Shown here: positions 1-6,103 of the stretch, piece after piece | Numbering within the stretch: the stretch's first letter is position 1 | How the letters are laid out: every line of letters begins with the position of its first letter | Origin: Thermoprotei archaeon | Lineage (GTDB): Archaea > Thermoproteota > Thermoprotei_A > Sulfolobales > Fervidicoccaceae | Length of the DNA: 6,169 bases | Reading direction: 5' to 3' | Assembly: GCA_022759165.1 (NCBI GenBank) | Contig: JAEMPT010000121.1 | Coordinates: forward strand, 1 to 6,169 | Notes under the pieces: model-generated | Seen by the model: only the letters and a program-made list of their open reading frames with translations | The model's database searches: none | Told to the model about the DNA's origin: nothing | Position numbers and translations under genes: made by a program

Positions 1-226
1 AAAGAGCATCTTTCAGCCAGTACAGGTATTGAATGGGGTATGGCTGGTCGAGGTGAAGTTGCTTTCTGAGGGCCTCGACGGCCTCTTCGCTCGCTCTTGG
101 CCCTAAAGCGAGTCTAGCTGGATCGCCTGGAAGAACCCTAGAGATCGTAAATATCAATATAGATAACCCTAAGAGCACGAACGCTAGGCTCACGATCCTC
201 TTAGCTAGATACTTACCCCAGCTCAC
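1..226 (-). CDS. ABC transporter permease, DppB/OppB family (N-terminal 75 residues, cut by window edge)
   Basis: This is the N-terminus of an inner permease subunit of a dipeptide/oligopeptide/nickel-type ABC importer, which would sit in the cytoplasmic membrane. My translation begins V(M)SWGKYLAKRIVSLAFVLL, giving a basic start followed by a hydrophobic first membrane segment (about residues 10-29). Next comes the family signature RVLPGDPARLALG (30-42), then EEAVEALRKQLHLDQPYPIQ, a close match to the usual 'lrkqlGLDqPlpvQY' region. The start is GTG at 226. It overlaps the hyuB stop (GTGA), and an in-frame TAG lies only two codons upstream, so no longer start is possible. AGGGGTAGGAA just before it is a modest ribosome site. 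The remaining roughly 250 residues, and probably the DppC-like permease and ATPases, lie outside the window. Family assignment is firm. The transported substrate is unknown, but cotranscription with hyuAB suggests an amide, lactam or peptide. Confidence 0.9.
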   Translation of the reverse strand, partial: MSWGKYLAKRIVSLAFVLLGLSILIFTISRVLPGDPARLALGPRASEEAVEALRKQLHLDQPYPIQYLYWLKDAL

Positions 227-1968
227 TTCCTACCCCTTTGTTCTTTGAGCTTTTCTCTTAGAGCTTGCGTTTCCTTGTAATCGACCTCTGAGCTTCGCGG
301 ATCTATTACTACTCCATAGATGTTCCTCGCCTGTTCAATGGTTATGTATTCATTTTTGACATCCGTAGCAACCAGCTTAGGGTCTCTTTCCAAAGGATCC
401 CCCCAGCCTCCTCCTCCGCCGCTTCTCAAGCTTACCAAATCTCCCTTGAGCATTTCATAATTGGCTATCCTCCTTACTTTCATGGACTCACCGTTGGACT
501 TTATTATGACCGCATAGTTCGGGGTCCCGTTGAGGCCCATTCCTACCCCCCACGGCGGAAACTTACTCCTACCTATCGACAGAGTTAAGTAGGCTTTATT
601 CGACAATACTTTGTAGTCCTTCCTAACGCCGAACCCTCCTCTGAATTTCCCATGGCCTGTACCGTCGGAGACGTTGAGCTCGTATCTTTCAACCCTCACG
701 GGAAGTCGCCTCTCGTAGACTTCGTTACTTGCTATATACGTTTCACCGTCACCACACGCAACGAGGCCGCTCTCTCCATCTCCTCCTTCCCAACCTCCCC
801 AGCCCCCAGGTTGAGGCTCGACGATTGCGAATGGTTCCCCAGTCCTGTCATCAACTCCTCCTAAGATTGTGGCCAAAATCGAGAGGAAGTGACCGGCAGA
901 GAGCTTTTGAGGGATATGAGGCGCTAAGGCCTTCCAAACTAGGTCTGTAGCATAAGCCATGCTCTCCCAGTATGTCGAAGTAGGGGCAGGCGGTATGGGG
1001 TTGAATATGCTTCCACTGGGAGCGATTACTTTTATAGGCTTAAAGAATCCTCCGTTTGGCTCCGCGTGGGGGTCTGTTACCGCCATATATGTTTCTCTTA
1101 CTGCGGAGACTGTGGCAGGGAACGGGCTATTTATAGAGCCCTTCACCTGTTGCCCGCTTCCTGTGAAGTCCGCCGTGAAACTATCGTCATCTATTGTAAC
1201 TTTAACTCTAACATATACTTCGCTGTTTCCAAAACCATCATCATCTATGTAGTCTTCCGCCTCGAATGTGCCCTTTGGAAGCTCTTTTAGCTTCAATTTT
1301 GCAGCTCTTTCGCCATCTTCGATAATTTTACCCATTGCCTGCTTTACTGAGTCTAGCCCGTATTTATCTATGAGCGCCCTCACTCTCCTAGCCGCAACCT
1401 TCATGCTAGCTATCTGCGCTTCCATATCTCCCTTGGTGAGCCTGGGCAACCTATTGTTTGCCAATATAAGGTCTATAACGTCCTTGTTGGGCTTTCCTTC
1501 CGAATATATCTTCACTGCGGGAAGAAGCAAACCTTCCTGAAATATTTCCGTGCTGTCGCTTGTCCAACTGCCGAAGTGCATTCCCCCAACCTCGCTCCAA
1601 TGTCCCTTATTAAGCACAAGACCAACAAGCTCATCGCCATGAAATACTGGCATAGAAAGTGCGACGTCGTTTAGATGTGTTCCTGAATAGTAGGGGACGT
1701 TACTAGCTATTACATCCCCCTCTCTCAGATCCTTACCAAATTTCTCTAGCGTCTCTGAGGCAACGAAGTCAAGGACACCCGAGAACCCCGGGACTCCTGG
1801 TGCCTGGGCAAGCAGTTCCCCCTTGCTATCTGTTATTCCGACAGCGTAATCCAACACCTCGTAGATGACGGGGCTCATAGCAGTTCTTCCGAAAGCGTAA
1901 AACATCTCTTCTGACGCTACTATCAGGCTCCTTTTTATAATTTCAAGTGTAAAGGGATCGGATTTCAT
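223..1968 (-). CDS. hyuB: HyuB: hydantoinase B/oxoprolinase family subunit
   Basis: This is the metal-binding partner of HyuA in ATP-dependent enzymes that open hydantoin, 5-oxoproline or lactam rings; the related ketone carboxylases have the same subunit. The protein is full length at 581 residues. It opens with the typical DPFTLEIIKRSLIVASEEM. Next are the family blocks SNVPYYSGTHLNDVALSMP (about 89-107) and NKGHWSEVGG, and later a region with NNRLPRLTKGDMEAQIAS. It ends with GGGGGWGDPLERDP and a YGVVID tail. H98, D101 and H123 form H-x2-D-x21-H, the spacing I recall for the Mn ligands of the acetone carboxylase alpha subunit. I chose ATG 1968 because it overlaps the hyuA stop as ATGA and sits 3 bases after GGGTGGTC. 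A GTG at 1977 would add three residues. Its own stop overlaps the permease start. The exact substrate cannot be read from the sequence. Confidence 0.93.
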   Translation of the reverse strand: MKSDPFTLEIIKRSLIVASEEMFYAFGRTAMSPVIYEVLDYAVGITDSKGELLAQAPGVPGFSGVLDFVASETLEKFGKDLREGDVIASNVPYYSGTHLNDVALSMPVFHGDELVGLVLNKGHWSEVGGMHFGSWTSDSTEIFQEGLLLPAVKIYSEGKPNKDVIDLILANNRLPRLTKGDMEAQIASMKVAARRVRALIDKYGLDSVKQAMGKIIEDGERAAKLKLKELPKGTFEAEDYIDDDGFGNSEVYVRVKVTIDDDSFTADFTGSGQQVKGSINSPFPATVSAVRETYMAVTDPHAEPNGGFFKPIKVIAPSGSIFNPIPPAPTSTYWESMAYATDLVWKALAPHIPQKLSAGHFLSILATILGGVDDRTGEPFAIVEPQPGGWGGWEGGDGESGLVACGDGETYIASNEVYERRLPVRVERYELNVSDGTGHGKFRGGFGVRKDYKVLSNKAYLTLSIGRSKFPPWGVGMGLNGTPNYAVIIKSNGESMKVRRIANYEMLKGDLVSLRSGGGGGWGDPLERDPKLVATDVKNEYITIEQARNIYGVVIDPRSSEVDYKETQALREKLKEQRGRK

Positions 1969-4037
1969 TTTGACCACCCAACAATTAAATTCCCGTACTT
2001 GTCAGAAGAAAGCTTCATCCCCTTAAGGACCAGAAGGGTAGAAGTTGGATCCTCAACTATTGCGGGACCTTCTATCTCTTTTCCAGGCGGGATAAGGGGC
2101 TTATAATATACTGGGAGCATTTCGCTCACTCCGTCTATGAACGTTTTCCTTTCCCCTATAACTGCTTCTTCAACGCTTGAAGTCTTGATCTCTTTGACTT
2201 CTGATAGCTGAACCTTCTTGACCAGCACAAAGCCTGTTACATGGAAGTTCACTATCTCCACAGGGTTTTCTGGTAGAGAGAATTCGTATTCCCTCTTGTG
2301 AGATTCGTGGAAAAGCTCCTTGATCTTGCTTATCTCGCCCGGGCCTATTCTCTTGAATGGGATCGCTATTTTCACCGTATGCTCCTGTCCGTAGTACCTT
2401 AGGTCAGCCTGCCTCATGAAAACTATTTCTCTGTTTCCAAGCCCCTCTTCCTCAAATAGCCTCACTAAAGTGGACTCCATATCACTGAAATTCTCCTCTA
2501 TTTTTTCTGCTTTCTCTTCCACCAGAGGGAGAACGTCCGTTCTCACGACGTCATGTCTTATATCTGTGGCAAGCAATCCCCAGGCCGAGAATACCCCTGG
2601 TGGAACGGCTGGAATTATTATCTTCCTTATCTCAAGCTCTTTTGCTATGAATGGCGCGAATAGGGGACCTGAGCCTCCATAAGCCACAAGGGCAAAGTCG
2701 CGCGGATCGTATCCCCTCTGGACGCTTATTATCCTTATTATTCCCGAAGCGTTCTCATTCGCTATCCTTATTATTCCCCATGCCGCTTCTTCCGGACTCA
2801 CGTCATAATATGAAGCGATTTTTCTTATGGCCTCGATTGCCGCGTTCCTGCTGATCTTCAGCTCTCCGGCTAGGAGGTGATCTGGATTCATTATGCCCGC
2901 AACCACGTAAGCATCTGTGACCGTAGGCTCAACGCCACCCTTCATATAGCATGCAGGTCCCGGAAATGCACCGGCTGCTTTTGGTCCTACCCTTAAGTTC
3001 CCTATATCATCCACCCATGCTATGCTTGTCCCCCCGCTGCCAACCTCGACTGTCTCGACTACCGGTACTCTAATCGGATATCCAGACCTCCACCTATCTC
3101 TTTCCACATAATATTCAGTTGTTACCCTAGGGTTCAAATTCTCAACTAGACTAGCCTTAGTAGTAGTGCTACCACCATCTAGCGCGATAAGGTTTCTTTC
3201 TCCAGTAAGCCTAGCGATCTGTATTGCCCCTATAACCCCTGCTACAGGGCCGGATTCAACGCTGGTTATTGGATAATCGGAAATATATCTAAACGTCCCC
3301 ATTCCTCCGTTGCTCAACATAGCGAACAGCGTCCCAGTAAAACCAAAAGTCTTCAAAGCGGATTCAAGTTTGCTTAGGTAACTCTTCATTTTTGGCTTTA
3401 CGTAGGCATTGAGAACTGCCGTGGAAGTTCTCTCATATTCTCTCCATTCCATGGTGATGTCATAGCTGGTTGTCACAGGTATTTGAGGAAGCTTTGATCT
3501 TACTCTTTCGGCCGCCAACTTCTCGTGAGATGGATTAGCATACGAATTAAAGAAGGAAATCGCTATTGACTCTACCCCCTCTTTTACGAGGAAATCGACC
3601 TGTCTATCAAGCTCATCCATGTTAAGAGGAACTACTTCTTCTCCACTGCTTCCTATTCTCTCGGAAACTTCCCTTCTCAAGTAACGTGGAACGAACGGTT
3701 CAGGCTTTCTGTAGTGAAAGTTATACATATCCCTCCGATTAGACCTCTGGAGTTCCAACACGTCCCTAAAACCTTTCGTAGTTATGAGCCCCACTTTGGA
3801 GCCAGTCCTGGTTAGGATCGTGTTTATGACTAGGGTTTGCCCATGTATAAAGGAATATGCATTTTTTGGGTCGATTTTGCTTTTATTAACTGCTTCCATA
3901 ACCCCCTCCGCTGGATCCCATGGCGTCGTCTCAACCTTTTTCCAGATAAGCTCTCCCGTTTCCTCATTGTAAGCAACGAGGTCTGTGAATGCCCCACCTA
4001 TGTCTATGCCGATGCGTATGACCTTACTTCTGAGCAT
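1965..4037 (-). CDS. hyuA: HyuA: hydantoinase A/oxoprolinase family subunit (ATP-binding)
   Basis: This is the ATP-using subunit that pairs with HyuB. It belongs to the ASKHA-like hydantoinase A/5-oxoprolinase family and has the normal length (690 residues). The N-terminal phosphate loop is GIDIGGAFTD (10-19), followed by HGQTLVINTILTR (65-77) and LITTKGFRDVLELQRSNRRD. The central domain has ESGPVAGVIGA (261-271), ALDGGSTTTKASL (285-297), VGSGGTSIAWVDD, GAFPGPACY (356-364) and RGYDPRDFALVAYGGSGP (441-458). The C-terminal domain has LRYYGQEH (546-553) and GPAIVEDPTSTLLV near the end. ATG 4037 is preferred because GAGGGGAA precedes it at good spacing. A TTG at 4067 would add 10 residues but has no ribosome site. 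First gene of the minus-strand operon. The motif set resembles the acetophenone carboxylase/HyuA clade more than classic 5-oxoprolinase, but no additional carboxylase subunit is visible, so the substrate is left open. Confidence 0.93.
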   Translation of the reverse strand: MLRSKVIRIGIDIGGAFTDLVAYNEETGELIWKKVETTPWDPAEGVMEAVNKSKIDPKNAYSFIHGQTLVINTILTRTGSKVGLITTKGFRDVLELQRSNRRDMYNFHYRKPEPFVPRYLRREVSERIGSSGEEVVPLNMDELDRQVDFLVKEGVESIAISFFNSYANPSHEKLAAERVRSKLPQIPVTTSYDITMEWREYERTSTAVLNAYVKPKMKSYLSKLESALKTFGFTGTLFAMLSNGGMGTFRYISDYPITSVESGPVAGVIGAIQIARLTGERNLIALDGGSTTTKASLVENLNPRVTTEYYVERDRWRSGYPIRVPVVETVEVGSGGTSIAWVDDIGNLRVGPKAAGAFPGPACYMKGGVEPTVTDAYVVAGIMNPDHLLAGELKISRNAAIEAIRKIASYYDVSPEEAAWGIIRIANENASGIIRIISVQRGYDPRDFALVAYGGSGPLFAPFIAKELEIRKIIIPAVPPGVFSAWGLLATDIRHDVVRTDVLPLVEEKAEKIEENFSDMESTLVRLFEEEGLGNREIVFMRQADLRYYGQEHTVKIAIPFKRIGPGEISKIKELFHESHKREYEFSLPENPVEIVNFHVTGFVLVKKVQLSEVKEIKTSSVEEAVIGERKTFIDGVSEMLPVYYKPLIPPGKEIEGPAIVEDPTSTLLVLKGMKLSSDKYGNLIVGWSK
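1972..1979 (-). promoter_or_regulatory. Ribosome binding site for hyuB, inside the hyuA end
   Basis: On the minus strand this reads GGGTGGTC, three bases before ATG 1968. It matches the archaeal Shine-Dalgarno GGTGATC at six of seven positions. It overlaps the alternative GTG start at 1977, which would then have no site of its own. Together with the ATGA overlap this argues for ATG 1968 and for translational coupling to hyuA. Confidence 0.6.
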
Positions 4038-4040
4038 AGA

Positions 4041-4048
4041 TTCCCCTC
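4041..4048 (-). promoter_or_regulatory. Ribosome binding site for hyuA
   Basis: On the minus strand this is GAGGGGAA, three bases before ATG 4037 (five bases counted from the G run). It decides the start in favour of 4037. The in-frame TTG at 4067 is preceded by a pyrimidine-rich stretch with no purine-rich site. Confidence 0.6.
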
Positions 4049-4081
4049 GAAAAATGGTTTTTATCAAAGGTGGGAGGAAAG

Positions 4082-4105
4082 ACTTAAAAAATTTTTTTAT
4101 ATTAT
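4082..4105 (-). promoter_or_regulatory. Probable hyuAB-permease operon promoter (TATA region)
   Basis: The minus strand here reads TATAATATAAAAAAATTTTTTAAG, a run of A/T offering two overlapping archaeal TATA candidates: TATAAAAA centred near 4100 and TTTTTTAAG centred near 4087. Transcription would start about 25 bases further left, near 4075 or 4062, leaving a 25-38 base leader before ATG 4037. Which candidate is used cannot be settled by eye, because the whole stretch is A/T. Confidence 0.5.
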
Positions 4106-4115
4106 AAATAAAAAA
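4093..4115. repeat. AT-only inverted repeat in the divergent promoter region
   Basis: TTTTTTAT (4093-4100) and ATAAAAAA (4108-4115) are perfect inverted arms around the seven-base spacer ATTATAA. Next to it, AAAAAATTTTTT (4086-4097) is a 12-base palindrome. Both lie in nearly pure A/T sequence where such symmetry arises easily, so they may be no more than promoter composition. A regulator site shared by the two divergent units is possible but unsupported. Confidence 0.3.
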
Positions 4116-4153
4116 GAATAATATTAAAATTGTGTTTCAAGTATAACAATAAA

Positions 4154-4164
4154 TTTATATAAAA
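4154..4164 (+). promoter_or_regulatory. TATA box of the solute-binding protein gene
   Basis: TTTATATAAAA is a strong match to the archaeal TATA box, preceded by purine-rich ACAATAAA as a possible BRE. Its centre near 4158 predicts a start near 4183-4186. That gives a leader of about 25 bases containing the ribosome site, which is consistent with the gene start at 4211. Confidence 0.65.
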
Positions 4165-4165
4165 G

Positions 4166-4178
4166 AAGATAACATCTT
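4166..4178. promoter_or_regulatory. Candidate operator palindrome next to the TATA box
   Basis: AAGAT-AAC-ATCTT is a perfect 5-base inverted repeat with a three-base spacer. It lies immediately downstream of the TATA box and before the predicted start site. A regulator bound here could block polymerase recruitment to the binding-protein gene. The arms are short, so chance is possible; no second copy was seen in the window. Confidence 0.3.
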
Positions 4179-4196
4179 AACCAACACACTCTCAGT

Positions 4197-4204
4197 AGGT
4201 GGAG
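4197..4204 (+). promoter_or_regulatory. Ribosome binding site for the solute-binding protein
   Basis: AGGTGGAG lies six bases before ATG 4211 and resembles the archaeal Shine-Dalgarno consensus. An in-frame TGA (4208-4210) directly abuts the ATG, so no longer start is possible. Confidence 0.7.
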
Positions 4205-4210
4205 TTCTGA

Positions 4211-6043
4211 ATGACTTCTGCAAAATTGATATTGGGGATCTCCGTAGCGGTCATTATAATTTTCGCTTTGGCCGCCGCCTTCGTATTGAAGGGAGGCTTC
4301 CAGAGCACAAACACCTCACATACTACTCCTCAAACGCAAACTACATCCACTACATCTCAGGCCTCCAGTGACAAGGTGCTTAGGGTATCATTTGCTTGGC
4401 CAAATTATATAGACCCAGCAGTTGGAAGCGACTATGCAAGTGCCACTACTATAAATAATCTATATGACCCATTGGTATATCCTAAACCAGGAGGAGGGGT
4501 AGTACCGTGGGTTGCTGAAAGCTGGAACGTCAGCGACAATGGCACTGTGTGGACGTTCCATATTAGAAAAGGGATCCTGTTTCATGATGGCTCAGAGCTG
4601 ACGGCCAACGATGTGGTATTCAGCATGAAGAGGCTACTTACGATAAAAGAAGGATTTTCCTATCTTTTCCTACCTTACATCGATTCTGTAGAGGCTAAAG
4701 ACAATTACACGGTCGTATTCAAGCTGAAATCTCCATACGGTCCATTCTTAGATACGCTTACAAGGTTCTATATACTGAATAGCAAGCTTGTCATGGAGCA
4801 TATAGCATATAACAGCACTCAGTACAACTATGGTCAATTCGGGGACTATGGGAGGAACTGGTTACTTACACACGATGCAGGAAGCGGCCCCTACACCGTA
4901 AAAAGCTTCCAACTAGAATCTCAGGTCGTTCTCCAGAAGTTCCCCAACTATTGGGCTGGTCTTAAGCCAAACTCCCCCGATACAGCTATATTCATTGGGA
5001 CCACCGACCCTTCAACGGTAAGGACTCTCTTGATGAAGAGGGAGTTGGAGATCAGCGATCAATGGCAGCCGAAGGAAAACTACGATTTCCTATCTAATGT
5101 GACAGGTATAAGCATAGCGAACATTCCTTCTGGAAACGTATTTTATCTAATGCTGAATACCAAGTTGCCCCCAACGGATGACATTAACCTAAGAAAAGCG
5201 CTCGCTTGGGGATTCGATTACAATACTGTAATAAACCAGATATTCCCCGGAAGCCCAAGAGCATGCGGCCCCATAGCACCAAGCCTGCCTGGTGCCCTCC
5301 CGAACCAAACTTGTTATAGTTACGATCCCCAGAAGGCCTTAGATGCTTTGAAGCAGAGCAAGTACTACGGCCAACTTGACAAGTATCCAATAGAATACGA
5401 CTGGGTCGCGGAAGTCCCCGATGAAGAAAAGGTAGCGCTTCTATTCAAGGCAAACATGCAACAGCTTGGTATAACAGTAAACGTCGTGAAGAAGCCCTGG
5501 CTTTCAGTAGTGCAGGAAATGTCAAATTTGACCTCATCTCCTAACATTGTGTCCATATTTGATGGACCCGTAATATATGACATTGGCCCATTCCTGCTCG
5601 CAAGATACTCTAGCCAAAGCCTAGGGACTTGGGAACAAAACGAGTGGCTCATGGATTCTAAATTAGACTCTATGATCATGGACGCCCTCAAGACAATAAA
5701 CCAGACTGAAAGGTACCAGAAATATTACGAGATTCAACAATATATAATAGATTTGGTCCCCACGATATTCACCTTTGAGCAGCTGGAAAAGCATGCATAT
5801 CAAAGCTACTATGTTGATTGGCCCCAAGCAAAGGGAGAAGGCGTAATGCTCTACGGCTACTCTATCGACCTTAGGAGTATTCAGGTATTTCCCGATAAAA
5901 GAGCGCAACTGCTTTCAGGCTCAACGACTTCCTCTAAGTCAGTCGAACCAGCTGTCTTGGCAATCATCGCTATATCTTCGTTTGCCTTATCAGCTACTGC
6001 TGCAGTTGCAGCCATCTCCTTTAGAAAGAATCTCAAGTTATAA
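4211..6043 (+). CDS. ABC transporter substrate-binding protein, family 5 (peptide/nickel type), membrane anchored
   Basis: This is the extracellular receptor of a Dpp/Opp-type importer, probably serving the permease in the divergent operon. Residues 6-26 form a hydrophobic signal or anchor, and 31-54 are a Ser/Thr/Gln-rich linker. The binding domain spans about 56-565. It shows the family run ILFHDGSELTANDVVFSMKR (122-141), GSGPYTVKSF (225-233), NYWAG (246-250) and LRKALAWGFDYNTVI (327-341), followed by CGPIAPSLPG. A second hydrophobic helix (about 578-604) ends in the basic tail RKNLKL, as expected for a C-terminal anchor facing the cytoplasm. Cys352 and Cys368 are the only cysteines, so there is no lipobox. 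Nine N-X-S/T sequons are present, far more than in HyuA or HyuB. At 610 residues it is slightly long for the family because of the linker and C-terminal anchor. Family is firm; ligand is unknown, with peptides, lactams or hydantoin-like compounds plausible from context. Confidence 0.93.
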   Translation: MTSAKLILGISVAVIIIFALAAAFVLKGGFQSTNTSHTTPQTQTTSTTSQASSDKVLRVSFAWPNYIDPAVGSDYASATTINNLYDPLVYPKPGGGVVPWVAESWNVSDNGTVWTFHIRKGILFHDGSELTANDVVFSMKRLLTIKEGFSYLFLPYIDSVEAKDNYTVVFKLKSPYGPFLDTLTRFYILNSKLVMEHIAYNSTQYNYGQFGDYGRNWLLTHDAGSGPYTVKSFQLESQVVLQKFPNYWAGLKPNSPDTAIFIGTTDPSTVRTLLMKRELEISDQWQPKENYDFLSNVTGISIANIPSGNVFYLMLNTKLPPTDDINLRKALAWGFDYNTVINQIFPGSPRACGPIAPSLPGALPNQTCYSYDPQKALDALKQSKYYGQLDKYPIEYDWVAEVPDEEKVALLFKANMQQLGITVNVVKKPWLSVVQEMSNLTSSPNIVSIFDGPVIYDIGPFLLARYSSQSLGTWEQNEWLMDSKLDSMIMDALKTINQTERYQKYYEIQQYIIDLVPTIFTFEQLEKHAYQSYYVDWPQAKGEGVMLYGYSIDLRSIQVFPDKRAQLLSGSTTSSKSVEPAVLAIIAISSFALSATAAVAAISFRKNLKL

Positions 6044-6050
6044 CTGAAAA

Positions 6051-6103
6051 CCTCGCCGTTTACGGAGAGGGATAATGGCGAGGAAGGCGAGAAAAGCTTT
6101 TTT
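6051..6103 (+). terminator. Hairpin and T-tract terminator after the binding-protein gene
   Basis: CCTCGCC (6051-6057) pairs perfectly with GGCGAGG (6077-6083). The stem can extend inward by one G-T and two T-A pairs, leaving a 13-base loop. A second copy, GGCGAG (6086-6091), could pair with the same left arm instead. This is followed by AAAAGC and six Ts (6098-6103). The T run is the element archaeal polymerase mainly responds to; the hairpin may protect the transcript end. It starts eight bases after the stop codon. Confidence 0.65.

Noticed and set aside
959..1252. Open frame on the plus strand inside hyuB
   Set aside because: It lies antisense to a strongly conserved HyuB coding region and its translation shows no recognisable family. 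Several similar antisense frames (652-950, 1268-1540, 2416-2854) are rejected for the same reason.
223..4037. Acetone or acetophenone carboxylase as the definite function
   Set aside because: The metal triad and some HyuA motifs fit, but no additional carboxylase subunit is seen, and the adjacent peptide-type permease favours an amide or lactam substrate. Only the broad family is called.
1965..4067. HyuA starting at TTG 4067
   Set aside because: It would add 10 residues lacking family similarity and has no ribosome site, whereas ATG 4037 has GAGGGGAA in place. A leaderless start at TTG is not fully excluded.
3837..4121. Plus-strand open frame of 94 codons across the hyuA start
   Set aside because: It is antisense to the conserved HyuA N-terminus and runs into the AT-rich promoter region, with no plausible ribosome site.
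4211..4300. Lipoprotein or pilin-type (class III) signal on the binding protein
   Set aside because: There is no cysteine near the N-terminus for lipid attachment. The short MTSAK start lacks a clear basic cleavage motif before the hydrophobic segment.
5365..5691. Minus-strand open frame of 108 codons inside the binding-protein gene
   Set aside because: It is the antisense shadow of a conserved binding-protein region. The neighbouring minus-strand frames (5184-5390, 5663-5908, 5881-6126) are also shadows, the last one crossing the terminator.
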